Below are positions 10,150-18,441 of a DNA stretch of 64,000 bases, in pieces; position 1 is the first letter of the stretch; every line of letters begins with the position of its first letter. Under the pieces are notes generated by a model, which saw only the letters and a program-made list of their open reading frames with translations, had not been told where the DNA came from and made no database searches. The stretch is taken from NCBI GenBank assembly GCA_012960305.1, contig DUBM01000020.1:186001-250000 (forward strand). The letters run 5' to 3'. The position numbers and the translations under genes are program-made. This DNA is from Gammaproteobacteria bacterium (GTDB lineage Bacteria; Pseudomonadota; Gammaproteobacteria; Pseudomonadales; Pseudohongiellaceae).

Positions 10150-10803
10150 CTACAAGAGCCTCCATGCATAGATGCCCGAGATGCTGAGGGTATAAACAGC
10201 AAGAACATATACGCTACTAGGATTTCCAGAAAATTTTGGGGTTTTAATTTGCGCCACATTTAATGCCGCTAATAACATGCAAACAGCATAAAGAATGATC
10301 GAAAAAACTGTCTCACTAAATACCCTATCGAAGAGAAATAGAAAAACCAGAACTATGCTGTTGTTATCGAGAGCCAGACCTGTGTATTTGGAATCTGAAG
10401 AAAGACCATAAGTACTAAAATAACTTAGTCGAATTGCACTAGCTGCAAGAACAATAAAAGCACCCGCAAGAAATTCAGGCTCAAATCTCCCATAGCTTAG
10501 TAGAAGAATTGCTGGTGTAACTCCATAACTTACAATGTCTATTACTACATCAAGCTGACCACCAAATATTCGATCATTGCCGGTTCGCCCAGTCATTCTT
10601 CGTGCAATAAGTCCGTCTGCCCAGTCAAATGCAACTGCCCAAATCATTCCTATCATGGCCCCGTAGTAAATGCCTAGAATACTTAAGTAGATAGCTGAAA
10701 CTGTGCAGGCTAAACCTGCTAAAGAACATACGTTAGGTAAATCTTTTACATACGAGAGGATTGTAGGCTGTGACTCTAAAGTGTCTACGCTGTGCGCTGA
10801 CAT
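10150..10803 (-). CDS. CDP-alcohol phosphatidyltransferase family membrane enzyme
   Basis: Integral membrane enzyme forming a phosphodiester between an alcohol and a CDP-activated partner. The family motif is visible as DWADGLIAR, then 12 residues, then GGQLDVVID; the spacing between AR and G is longer than the classical eight. The following IVSYGVTPA resembles the phosphatidylserine synthase branch. The 217-residue protein has several hydrophobic segments. AGGA precedes the ATG. With the downstream cytidylyltransferase it forms a two-gene unit likely to make or modify a phospholipid headgroup. The exact product is unknown. Confidence 0.82.
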   Translation of the reverse strand: MSAHSVDTLESQPTILSYVKDLPNVCSLAGLACTVSAIYLSILGIYYGAMIGMIWAVAFDWADGLIARRMTGRTGNDRIFGGQLDVVIDIVSYGVTPAILLLSYGRFEPEFLAGAFIVLAASAIRLSYFSTYGLSSDSKYTGLALDNNSIVLVFLFLFDRVFSETVFSIILYAVCMLLAALNVAQIKTPKFSGNPSSVYVLAVYTLSISGIYAWRLL

Positions 10804-10931
10804 AGTGGTCCTAGAATGGTGAATTTCAGTGAACTAATTAACCTTCACCGACATACAAATGGAGAATCATTTTCTTGCTATTCACTAAAATAGTTAAATG
10901 TGCATTCATCAAATTTAATAAATGATGACCG

Positions 10932-11042
10932 CTACTTTGATTTCCGAAAAATCAATGGACGAGTAATCAGGTATAACTGCAGCACGACAGCTACGGTGAT
11001 AGCGGTAGATAAAATACTATGAAAAGCAAAACTGCCCCCCAT
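10932..11042 (-). CDS. Possible 36-residue single-span membrane protein or gene remnant
   Basis: The minus-strand frame begins MGGSFAFHSILSTAITVAVV and ends LITRPLIFRKSK: one hydrophobic span followed by a basic tail. The frame stays open about 13 codons upstream of the ATG (SLLRPIVFKQ) to a TAG. There is no good ribosome site. It could be a small membrane protein, the 3' end of a decayed gene, or chance. It lies upstream of the CDP-alcohol enzyme on the same strand. Confidence 0.25.
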   Translation of the reverse strand: MGGSFAFHSILSTAITVAVVLQLYLITRPLIFRKSK

Positions 11043-11298
11043 TTGCTTAAAGACAATGGGGCGTAATAGCGAGGGTAGGGGCTAGACGCCTGTAGGCTCG
11101 TTATACGGAGGGACTACTAGAGACTATACGCTTTTTTGTGGAGTACGAACAGACAAATAGAGGGGTTAAATATAGAGGGAAATTGCCTTCAGTCGTTCAA
11201 AGACTTTGATATGCCGGCCTTGTCAGCTAAGAAGAATGGAATTGCCGCCTGGTAGAGGGCGAAGAGAGGGGACGACTGTTAAGGCAAGGAGCTTCATA

Positions 11299-11388
11299 GT
11301 AACTCTCAAAAATACCTAACCGTTCGTCCAGGATAGTATGTATAGGGGTGCGATGGAACCTACTTGGACAAGTGGGGTGTACCCCGGG
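11299..11388. repeat. 90-bp dispersed repeat, copy A
   Basis: Begins GTAACTCTCAAAA and ends GTGGGGTGTACCCCGGG. It is the same orientation as copies B, C and D and nearly identical to copy D across its full 90 bp. A conserved core reads CGTTCGTCCA..TAGTATGTATAGGGGTG. The 3' part has an ACTTG..CAAGT inverted pair and GGGGT..ACCCC. I do not recognise this element. Confidence 0.9.
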
Positions 11389-11444
11389 AGTGGGTGTGCT
11401 GACAGGGGTTTGTGGAAAAAGGGGTGGGTGCGAGAGCCTAATTT

Positions 11445-11466
11445 CATGGGACACTCATGGGACACT
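11445..11466. repeat. Tandem duplication of CATGGGACACT
   Basis: Two perfect adjacent 11-bp units, 57 bases after repeat copy A. Function unknown. Confidence 0.7.
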
Positions 11467-11749
11467 GCGCATGGATTACCCTCAACAGTAATTCCCCAGA
11501 CGCAAGCAGAAATATAGGAAAAAGCAGTGTTTTGGAGTAAAAAATTAAGAGCATAAATAATTGAATGACATCCATGTGGAGTGTGAAAACCTAAAATTTG
11601 ACCTCAGTATATTTCGAAGCAATTAATACCAAGTACACAGATCTGACTAATAATTTAACTTCCTACTCCTTAATCCCTTTTACAGTGCTCTGCTAACTTG
11701 TAAAGTAGGTAACTAGTCGAATGCCCCATTGATCATAGAAGGGTACATC

Positions 11750-13942
11750 ATGAACACATTTCGAACTCTAGCACTCTCGCTGGCAGCACTGCTTCTTGCT
11801 AGCTGCGGTGACCCTCAATCCACTAACCAGTCTGACAACGTACCTGAAGAATCTACATTGCGAGAGGCTAGCACTACCAGCGCCACTAGCAACGACATCA
11901 CCGGCAGTGTCATTAGCAGCAATGGCCCGGAGGCTGGGGTCTGGGTAATCGCCGAAACTCACGACTTGGAGACTCTTTATTCGAAAACAGTGGTCACCAA
12001 TGAACAGGGCCGCTACCTGATGCCGGACCTGCCCGAAGCCAATTTTGAAGTTTGGGTGCGCGGTTATGGTCTGGTTGATTCTCAACGCATCAATGCTACC
12101 CCAGGTCAAAGTCTAGATCTCACTGCCGAGATCGCCCCCGACGCTGCCACCGCGGCGGAATATTACCCAGCGGGCTATTGGTATTCTCTGCTAGAGATAC
12201 CCGAAAAACATGAGTTCCCAGGCACTGGGCCTGACGGCAATGGGGTAGGCGTGGGCGTACTCACTCAGGATGATTACATTCGCCGAGTCACAAATGGGGG
12301 CTGCGTGGTCTGTCACCAAATGGGCAACGTCGCTACTCGCACCATTCCGGAAATATTTTCGAATCTGGAAACGAGTTACGATGCCTGGAATCGGCGCGTT
12401 CGCTCCGGACAAGCCGGTGCCTTCATGACCAGAACATTAGCCGGCATGGGCGATCGCCGTACACTTGAAATGTATGCAGACTGGACTGACCGTATCGCCG
12501 CTGGCGAATTACCGCCGGCGCCAACTCGGCCGCAGGGACTAGAACGCAACGTAGTAATTACGCAATGGGACTGGGCTGATCCCACGGCCTATCTGCACGA
12601 CTTGGTCTCCACCGACCGCCGTGATCCGACTGTCAATGCCTATGGCAAGATTTACGGAGCCATGGAAAACAGTGCTGACTATTTGCCGGTACTAGATCCG
12701 GCTGCACATAGCACTGATCAGATTGTCGTATTCCCGGAAGATCCTAATTACGGTGGGGCCCCTCAGCCTGCTATGGCTGCGTCTCCTTACTGGGGCGACG
12801 AAGAAATTTGGGATGCAGCCACTACCGTACACAACCCGATGATGGACAGCGATGGCCGAGTATGGATTACCTCCCGCGCTCGAGACCCAGCCAATGTGCC
12901 GGCGTTCTGTCAGGATGGTTCCGATCACCCGTCTGCCCAAGCGTTTCCTCTGGGTCGCTCCGGTCGCCATCTTGGCGTCTATGATCCGAGCAGCGAAATC
13001 TACACGCCGATCAATACTTGCTTCGGCACCCACCACCTCATGTTCGCCGAAGATGCCGACAATACACTGTGGACGAGCGGCGGCGGCAGCGTAGTAGGTT
13101 GGCTCAATACCCGCGAATTTCTGGAAACAGGCGACGCCGTTGTGGCTCAGGGATGGACACCATTCATTCTCGATATCAACGGTAACGGCCGTCGCGATGA
13201 GTACGTGGAACCGGATGCAGCTATAGATACTAATCTCGACAAACGCATTAACTCAGGCCTATATGCCGTCGCACCCGCGCCGGATGGCTCGGTGTGGGGT
13301 TCCAACCTCAGTTATCCTGGCGCTATCGTACGGGTCATCCCCGGGGACGACCCCAGCACCACCGCATTGACCGAATACTATGAATTACCGCTAGATCAAG
13401 ATGGCAATGCCATAGAGGGCTTCTCGCCTCGAGGTATGGATATCGACCGCAATGGGATCGCCTGGGTGGCCTTGGCCAGTGGGCACATGGGGCGCTTCGA
13501 TCGCAACCAGTGCCAAGGACCTCTCAACGGCCCTGCGGCAACCGGCCAGCATTGCCCCGAAGGCTGGAGTTTTTTTGCCGAACCCCTGCCCCAGTTCAAG
13601 AACATTCAACAGTCGGGTAGCTCCGAGGGTAGTTATTACACCTGGGTAGATCAGTTCGATACGCTTGGGTTAGGATCCAACACCCCCATCAATACCGGTA
13701 ATCAATCCGGCAGCCTATTAGTGCTCAACGATGATGAATGGGTGCGCCTGACCGTGCCCTACCCATTGGGTTTTTACACGAAGTGGCTAGACGGTCGCAT
13801 CGATGATCCCTATGGTGGTTGGAAAGGACGGGGAGTGTGGGCCACTATCTCTAGCCGCGCACCTTTTCACATGGAAACTGGCGCGAACACTACTAGCAAG
13901 GTCTATCACTTTCAGATGCGACCTGACCCTTTATCCAATTAA
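11750..13942 (+). CDS. Lipoprotein with carboxypeptidase-regulatory-like domain, haem c motif and propeller-like repeats
   Basis: A predicted exported lipoprotein of 730 residues; specific function unknown. The signal peptide ends in lipobox LLAS-C19. Residues about 50-120 look like a carboxypeptidase regulatory-like beta-sandwich (ITGSVISSNGPEAGVWV, NEQGRYLMPDLP). One haem c attachment motif, CVVCH, is at 185-189. The C-terminal half has repeated blades of the SMP-30/virginiamycin B lyase style: DSDGRVWITSR, EDADNTLWTSGGG, APDGSVWGSN and DIDRNGIAWVA. The start is set by AGAAGGG upstream of ATG; a few upstream in-frame codons are not needed. The gene is GC-richer than the core genes, in keeping with transfer. 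It stands alone, between repeat A and the TetR operon. Confidence 0.8.
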   Translation: MNTFRTLALSLAALLLASCGDPQSTNQSDNVPEESTLREASTTSATSNDITGSVISSNGPEAGVWVIAETHDLETLYSKTVVTNEQGRYLMPDLPEANFEVWVRGYGLVDSQRINATPGQSLDLTAEIAPDAATAAEYYPAGYWYSLLEIPEKHEFPGTGPDGNGVGVGVLTQDDYIRRVTNGGCVVCHQMGNVATRTIPEIFSNLETSYDAWNRRVRSGQAGAFMTRTLAGMGDRRTLEMYADWTDRIAAGELPPAPTRPQGLERNVVITQWDWADPTAYLHDLVSTDRRDPTVNAYGKIYGAMENSADYLPVLDPAAHSTDQIVVFPEDPNYGGAPQPAMAASPYWGDEEIWDAATTVHNPMMDSDGRVWITSRARDPANVPAFCQDGSDHPSAQAFPLGRSGRHLGVYDPSSEIYTPINTCFGTHHLMFAEDADNTLWTSGGGSVVGWLNTREFLETGDAVVAQGWTPFILDINGNGRRDEYVEPDAAIDTNLDKRINSGLYAVAPAPDGSVWGSNLSYPGAIVRVIPGDDPSTTALTEYYELPLDQDGNAIEGFSPRGMDIDRNGIAWVALASGHMGRFDRNQCQGPLNGPAATGQHCPEGWSFFAEPLPQFKNIQQSGSSEGSYYTWVDQFDTLGLGSNTPINTGNQSGSLLVLNDDEWVRLTVPYPLGFYTKWLDGRIDDPYGGWKGRGVWATISSRAPFHMETGANTTSKVYHFQMRPDPLSN

Positions 13943-14001
13943 AAATATAGAAACCGGCAACTTGAGCATCTAAAAGAATATCTGCCCCGGAGGTGGGCGT
14001 G

Positions 14002-14382
14002 CTAGTTAGCTGTTAGCTCCTGATAACTACTTAGCTTTAGAATCAGATTATCTCCATCGACTAGATCGCAGGTCGTTTCAAATGTTTTTACGATAGGCAA
14101 CAAATTTCCTAAAAAGGTAAAATAGGATTTAGTTTCTATAGTGTCGGTAAAAACTGCAGTGGTAGTTTCAAACTTACCGCTACAGTCGGGCAGTTCAACA
14201 TTTTCATTAAGAGCACCGATGACATTGAATTCCCGGAACCTGGTTATTTGAACAGTCCCCTCATCAAGTGAAACTATTGTTAAACCAATATCTAACTCAC
14301 CAATACCTCCTACTGACCCTGGAGGACCATCTGTATAAACCCGAAGGCAGGTGCTAGGGCTAAGGTGGAGTGATAGTAGCAA
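14002..14382 (-). CDS. Hypothetical protein, possibly 5'-truncated
   Basis: A 126-codon minus-strand frame with a TTG start and no clear ribosome site. I do not recognise the product. It is beta-rich in character (DIGLTIVSLDEGTVQITRF, TTAVFTDTIETKSYFTFLG) with four cysteines. The first residues (LLLSLHLSPSTC) hint at the tail of a lipoprotein signal, so the true start may be lost. It is AT-rich, unlike the flanking GC-rich genes, and its start abuts the tetR promoter. A chance frame is possible. Confidence 0.35.
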   Translation of the reverse strand: MLLSLHLSPSTCLRVYTDGPPGSVGGIGELDIGLTIVSLDEGTVQITRFREFNVIGALNENVELPDCSGKFETTTAVFTDTIETKSYFTFLGNLLPIVKTFETTCDLVDGDNLILKLSSYQELTAN

Positions 14383-14386
14383 TTGC

Positions 14387-14419
14387 TTGACTTTTTAATT
14401 AATTAATTGTTTAATTAAT
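14387..14419 (+). promoter_or_regulatory. Promoter with palindromic operator for the tetR-export operon
   Basis: TTGACT (14387-14392), a 17-bp spacer, then TTTAAT (14410-14415). Overlapping the -10 is a perfect inverted repeat: ATTAATTAA at 14398-14406, spacer TTGT, TTAATTAAT at 14411-14419. This is a natural place for TetR repressor binding and autoregulation. The binding itself is inferred. Confidence 0.6.
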
Positions 14420-14455
14420 AATTTACAGCATAGCTTAAATCAGTCGGGACGATCC

Positions 14456-15133
14456 ATGAAGCAAGTAAAGAGCAGAACTGGCAATCTTGGCAGGCCAGCA
14501 GGCTCAGATAATGAGAAGGTACGCGAAGCATTGCTACAGGCGGCACGGGAGAATTTCACTTCACGTGAATTCAAGGCCGTATCCCTGCGAGAGATCGCTG
14601 CATCGGCGGGCGTGAATGGTGCGATGGTGAATTACTATTTTGGCAGCAAGCAGGGCCTATACATGGCGATGGTGGACGGTATGTTCGATTCATTGGAGAA
14701 GAGTCTGCCAGAAATGAGTGAGTCTTCGGCCATAACAGTAGAGGATTTCAGTCGCAGCTATTGCCAGTTTCTCGGAGAAAATCCCTGGTGGCCAAATTTC
14801 ATGGTTCGGGAAGTATTATTTAACGAGGGCGATAACCAGGACGCCATGATCAGGAAGTTCAGCTCATCCTTCGCGCCGCGGCTCATGCAATCAATTCAAC
14901 AGGGGATTTCCTGCGGCCACTACCGTCAGGATCTGAATCCTGGTCTCACGCTTCTATCCCTCATGGGAATGACAATCTTCCCCTTCTTAGCCAGGCCGAT
15001 GGCCGAACAAGTTCTTAAGGTGAATCTCGATTCCAATATGACAGCGGCTCTGTCGGAGCACAATATTAAGTTGTTCCTTTCGGGTGTGGTGAGCGATGGT
15101 GAAGATGCCACTGGTGCAGGAGAGCAATCATGA
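14456..15133 (+). CDS. TetR-family repressor of the adjacent export operon
   Basis: A 225-residue regulator. The N-terminal helix-turn-helix is SLREIAASAGVNGAMVNYYF, the TetR signature, at about residues 43-62; the C-terminal ligand domain has no identifiable effector. It is the first gene of a four-gene unit: its stop overlaps the next start (ATGA), and the next genes encode a membrane fusion protein, an ABC ATPase and an ABC permease. The layout recalls E. coli cecR-ybhG-ybhF-ybhS-ybhR. It probably represses its own promoter through the AT-rich palindrome upstream. Confidence 0.88.
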   Translation: MKQVKSRTGNLGRPAGSDNEKVREALLQAARENFTSREFKAVSLREIAASAGVNGAMVNYYFGSKQGLYMAMVDGMFDSLEKSLPEMSESSAITVEDFSRSYCQFLGENPWWPNFMVREVLFNEGDNQDAMIRKFSSSFAPRLMQSIQQGISCGHYRQDLNPGLTLLSLMGMTIFPFLARPMAEQVLKVNLDSNMTAALSEHNIKLFLSGVVSDGEDATGAGEQS

Positions 15134-16074
15134 AATATTTGAGATACAGCAGTCTATTCCTGCTGGCGATTTTGGCGGGCTGCGAAGAGCAGCCCTTACA
15201 GGCGGTAGGTCAGCTGGAATCTGATCGCATTGAGTTGGTCGTTGAATTTTCCGAACCGATTGTGAATATCGCCGTAACTGAGGGTGATGACCTGAGCGCT
15301 GGTACGATACTGCTGCAGCAGGATACCAGTCGCGTGGATATACGAATACAGGAAGCACAGGCAAATATCGAACGTATTGAAGCAGTACTTGCAGAGCAGC
15401 GAAGCGGACCCAGATCGGAGACTATCGATGCGGCACAGGCCAATTTGCATGCCGCAGAAGTAGAGAGAAGCTACAGACAGAAAGAACTACAACGTCTGGA
15501 CGGGCTGCGCGAACGTAATCTGACCTCGGTAGAAAGCATAGATGCGGCAGGAAATTTACTGAAAGCTGCTCGTGTCAGAATCGAGTATGTAACCGCACAA
15601 CTGGCGGAGCTACAGGCCGGCACACGGCCTGAACAGCTGCAACAAACCAACGCGCTGCTGTCCCAGGCGCAGGCTCAGCTGGCGAGCCTGGTACTGGACC
15701 GGCAACGACTCTCCATTGTAGTTCCGCAAGACTCAATCGTAGACTCACTGCCCTTCGAAGTGGGTGAGCGGCCTGGACAGGGGGATGTGGTTGCGGTGCT
15801 ATTGAGCGGCGAGCAGCCCTATGCACGGCTGTATATCCCCGAAGCCGTGCGGATTCAGCTCAGGCCCGGTTCGCAGCTACCGATAATTGTCGACGGCCTT
15901 GATCGGCCTCTTACCGGCACTGTTCGTCGTATAGCATCCGAGGCCAGCTTCACACCTTACTTCGCCTTGACCGAAAGAGATCGAGGAAGACTATCTTATG
16001 TTGCCGAAATCGCTTTGCCAGCCTTGCCGGACAGGTTGCCAGATGGTTTGCCGGTGCAGGCAAATTTTGAATAA
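15130..16074 (+). CDS. Periplasmic membrane-fusion (HlyD-like) lipoprotein, YbhG type
   Basis: Adaptor subunit of an ABC exporter, probably anchored by lipid at Cys18 (LAILAG-C) on the periplasmic side. The order is a short lipoyl-like segment (VNIAVTEGDDLSAGTILLQQD), a long alpha-helical hairpin (about residues 75-185, rich in Ala, Gln and Glu), the return lipoyl half (VDSLPFEVGERPGQGD) and a beta-barrel. Its 314 residues fit YbhG-like proteins. ATGA overlap with tetR and two bases to the ATPase gene show a tight operon. The substrate is unknown. Confidence 0.85.
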   Translation: MKYLRYSSLFLLAILAGCEEQPLQAVGQLESDRIELVVEFSEPIVNIAVTEGDDLSAGTILLQQDTSRVDIRIQEAQANIERIEAVLAEQRSGPRSETIDAAQANLHAAEVERSYRQKELQRLDGLRERNLTSVESIDAAGNLLKAARVRIEYVTAQLAELQAGTRPEQLQQTNALLSQAQAQLASLVLDRQRLSIVVPQDSIVDSLPFEVGERPGQGDVVAVLLSGEQPYARLYIPEAVRIQLRPGSQLPIIVDGLDRPLTGTVRRIASEASFTPYFALTERDRGRLSYVAEIALPALPDRLPDGLPVQANFE

Positions 16075-16075
16075 T

Positions 16076-17026
16076 ATGAAAGCAGCGAATGACATCGTAA
16101 TTTCGGCAACTGGCCTGAGCAGGCGCTTTGGATCGCTAGTGGCGGTTAACAATGTAGATCTGCAGATACCAGCAGGCACTATTTACGGGTTTTTGGGGCC
16201 TAATGGATCTGGCAAATCAACCACAATACGAATGTTATGTGGATTGCTAACTCCCAGTGCAGGTAGTGCCACCGTAATGGGTCTGGACACCAGGAAGCAA
16301 TCGGAGGTATTGAAACAAAAAATCGGCTACATGACCCAGCGATTTTCACTGTTCGAAGACCTGACTGTTGCAGAAAATTTGCGTTTCATCAGTGAAGTCT
16401 ACGCGCTCTCACGCAAGCGTCGAAAGACGCGTGTCGCACAGTTGATAGAAGAGTTTAATCTGAGCAAACAACTCAAACAACGAGCCGGCACCCTTAGCGG
16501 TGGTCAGAAGCAGCGCCTGGCGCTGGCGGTAGCAATCTTGCATGATCCGCAGATTTTGTTTCTCGATGAGCCAACCAGCGCAGTGGATCCGAAAAACCGT
16601 CGTGACTTTTGGGAAATCCTATTCGATCTGGCAGCGCAGGGAACCACAATCCTGGTGTCGACCCATTACATGGACGAGGCCGCAAGATGCCACAGCCTCG
16701 CGATACTGGATCAGGGGGTAAAAGTCGCGGATGGCAGTCCGATGCAGCTGGGAGAGAGTATTTCTCTGAATGTGTTTGAGGTGGTAGCAGAGGATCCCAA
16801 CAAGGCGCGGATCAGCCTCGCACAGCAGCAGGCAATTAGCAGCATCACCCAACTTGGCGTCAGCTTAAGGGTTCTGATCCCCAAGGACGTAGAGGGTGGC
16901 TTGCAGCTGGTGACTTCCACTTTGGCCCATGCCGGAGTACACGCAGAAGTCGAAAAAGTGTTTCCAGATTTGGAAGATGTGTTCGTCGCCGTAACAGAAT
17001 CCCGGCCGGAGGGAATAGCGGCATGA
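16076..17026 (+). CDS. ABC transporter ATP-binding protein
   Basis: Cytoplasmic ATPase of an ABC-2 exporter. Walker A is GPNGSGKSTT, the Q-loop region YMTQRFSLFEDLTVAEN, the signature LSGGQKQRLALA, Walker B ILFLDEPTSAVDP, and the H-loop His in STHYMDEA. It has 316 residues and one nucleotide-binding domain, whereas E. coli YbhF carries two in one chain. The ATG two bases after the previous stop is chosen; an earlier in-frame ATG lies inside the fusion-protein gene and adds non-homologous residues. It overlaps the permease start by 4 bp. Confidence 0.92.
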   Translation: MKAANDIVISATGLSRRFGSLVAVNNVDLQIPAGTIYGFLGPNGSGKSTTIRMLCGLLTPSAGSATVMGLDTRKQSEVLKQKIGYMTQRFSLFEDLTVAENLRFISEVYALSRKRRKTRVAQLIEEFNLSKQLKQRAGTLSGGQKQRLALAVAILHDPQILFLDEPTSAVDPKNRRDFWEILFDLAAQGTTILVSTHYMDEAARCHSLAILDQGVKVADGSPMQLGESISLNVFEVVAEDPNKARISLAQQQAISSITQLGVSLRVLIPKDVEGGLQLVTSTLAHAGVHAEVEKVFPDLEDVFVAVTESRPEGIAA

Positions 17027-18123
17027 ATTCCCTGATCAGGATATTCGCAATCATGAAAAAGGAATTTCTGCAGCTAAGCAGGGATCGACTCACCTTTGGC
17101 ATGATCGTCGGCATACCGCTTATTCAATTGATGATGTTTGGCTATGCCATCAACACCGATGTGCGTAATTTATCCGCCGCCTATGTCGATGAAGCCGACA
17201 CTCATCTATCAAGACAGTTTGTCGCAGACCTGGGTGCATCCCAGGTAATAAACATCAAGCAGCGAGTCGCCAGTGTGCAGGAACTGGAGCAATTATTGGA
17301 TGTAGGCTTAATTTCTATCGGCATCGCAGTTCCGGATGACTTCGATCGGCGTGTCATCGAGCGCGATCGCCAGGCGGTGCAGCTATTGGTCGATGGCACC
17401 GATCCAATAATTCTCGGGGTGGCCCAACAGCTCTCCGCACTGCCAGTGCGATTCGATACACAGGCATTGCCGTCTCCCTCGGTAAACTTAATGGAGGTGC
17501 GAAACTTCTATAATCCGGAGCGGCGTACCGCAGTGAATATCGTCCCGGGGCTGGTTGGTGTGATCTTGACCATGACCATGGTTTTGTTCACCGCAGTGGC
17601 CATTGTTCGTGAGAAAGAGCGCGGTAATTTGGAGTTGCTCATCAATACGCCGATCAAAACGCCGGAGCTTATGCTGGGGAAAATTGTTCCCTACATTATC
17701 ATCGGTCTTCTGCAAGTAGTGATTATCTTTACTGTGGGCTGTTATCTTTTCAAGGTTTTCATACGCGGGAGTGAGTTGGATGTACTGACCGTCTCGCTGG
17801 TATTTATCGCTGCTAACCTATCCCTGGGCCTGCTTATTTCAACCCTGGTACAAACTCAGTTTCAGGCGATGCAGGCGGCGTTTTTCGTTTTGCTACCCTC
17901 AATATTACTGTCGGGATTTATGTTTCCCTTCGATGGCATGCCGGTGTTTGCGCAAACCATTGCCGAGGTACTTCCCTTGACTCACTTCAACAGGTTGATT
18001 CGTGGAATCGTATTGCGCGGCGCGGATATAGATAGTATGTGGGAAGACCTATTGGCACTGGGCGTATTTATGCTGGTAGCAATCACGCTGGCGATTGCCC
18101 GCTTCAGCAAGCGGCTGGATTAA
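17023..18123 (+). CDS. ABC-2 type transporter permease
   Basis: Inner-membrane channel subunit with 366 residues. One N-terminal span (GMIVGIPLIQLMMFGYAI) is followed by a long extracytoplasmic domain (about 50-175), then five hydrophobic segments beginning IVPGLVGVILTMTMVLFTAVA, with the ABC-2 coupling region REKERGNLELLINTPIK. This is the YbhS/YbhR/YhhJ architecture. It is the last gene of the unit; E. coli-type systems encode two different permeases, only one is present here, so a homodimer is likely. No outer-membrane TolC partner gene is adjacent. Confidence 0.9.
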   Translation: MNSLIRIFAIMKKEFLQLSRDRLTFGMIVGIPLIQLMMFGYAINTDVRNLSAAYVDEADTHLSRQFVADLGASQVINIKQRVASVQELEQLLDVGLISIGIAVPDDFDRRVIERDRQAVQLLVDGTDPIILGVAQQLSALPVRFDTQALPSPSVNLMEVRNFYNPERRTAVNIVPGLVGVILTMTMVLFTAVAIVREKERGNLELLINTPIKTPELMLGKIVPYIIIGLLQVVIIFTVGCYLFKVFIRGSELDVLTVSLVFIAANLSLGLLISTLVQTQFQAMQAAFFVLLPSILLSGFMFPFDGMPVFAQTIAEVLPLTHFNRLIRGIVLRGADIDSMWEDLLALGVFMLVAITLAIARFSKRLD

Positions 18124-18212
18124 GTCGATGAGAGACAGAGCTTCGCTATGGCATCGAACCGATCCGATCCAGCAGCATCTATATGCCATTGACCAGAGGC
18201 GCCCTTAATAAA

Positions 18213-18241
18213 GAGAGGGAGCGGCATAGCCGCTCTCTCTC
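18213..18241 (+). terminator. GC-rich hairpin downstream of the export operon
   Basis: GAGAGGGAGCGGC, loop ATA, GCCGCTCTCTCTC: a 13-bp stem with one mismatch, 90 bases after the permease stop. It lacks a T-tract, so termination may be partial. Confidence 0.5.
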
Positions 18242-18278
18242 TGCCCAGAAGACTATTTGGTTTAGTGTCAGGAAACAC

Positions 18279-18324
18279 CTCAAAAATACTTAATCGTTCG
18301 TCCAGAATAGTATGTATAGGGGTG
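18279..18324. repeat. Dispersed repeat, copy B (shortened)
   Basis: Matches the first half of the 90-bp repeat from CTCAAAAATA to TAGTATGTATAGGGGTG, then diverges. Same orientation as the other copies. It lies between the export operon and the 85-residue membrane protein gene. Confidence 0.85.
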
Positions 18325-18441
18325 GTATGTCTAAACGAATAAAATCGACCCGATTTCCCTGACCAATACCGCCTTCAGAGATACAAGTCACAGGATTGCC
18401 ACTCTCAAGATTCTGTTTTTTGTGCTGGTTTTATTTAACAA

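Larger units (their letters stand above)
10804..11749. other. Long intergenic region with repeat copy A and small structures
   Basis: 946 bases with no confident gene. It contains a hairpin (CCCCATT 11037-11043 with AATGGGG 11055-11061), a possible 36-codon membrane ORF on the minus strand, repeat copy A, a short tandem repeat, and a possible promoter for the next gene (TTTACA 11679, 16-bp spacer, TAAAGT 11701). The GC-rich stretch 11030-11460 differs from the AT-rich flanks, which suggests patchwork origin. Confidence 0.6.
18124..18441. other. Intergenic region after the export operon
   Basis: Holds a G/C-rich hairpin and the short repeat copy B. No gene is supported. Confidence 0.6.

Noticed and set aside
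11227..11454. 75-codon minus-strand frame across repeat copy A
   Set aside because: Proline/serine-rich with no ribosome site; most of its length is the repeat. Kept only as part of the repeat finding.
12692..13036. Long minus-strand frames inside the haem lipoprotein gene
   Set aside because: Shadow frames of a GC-rich gene; no start signals and composition follows the real plus-strand frame.
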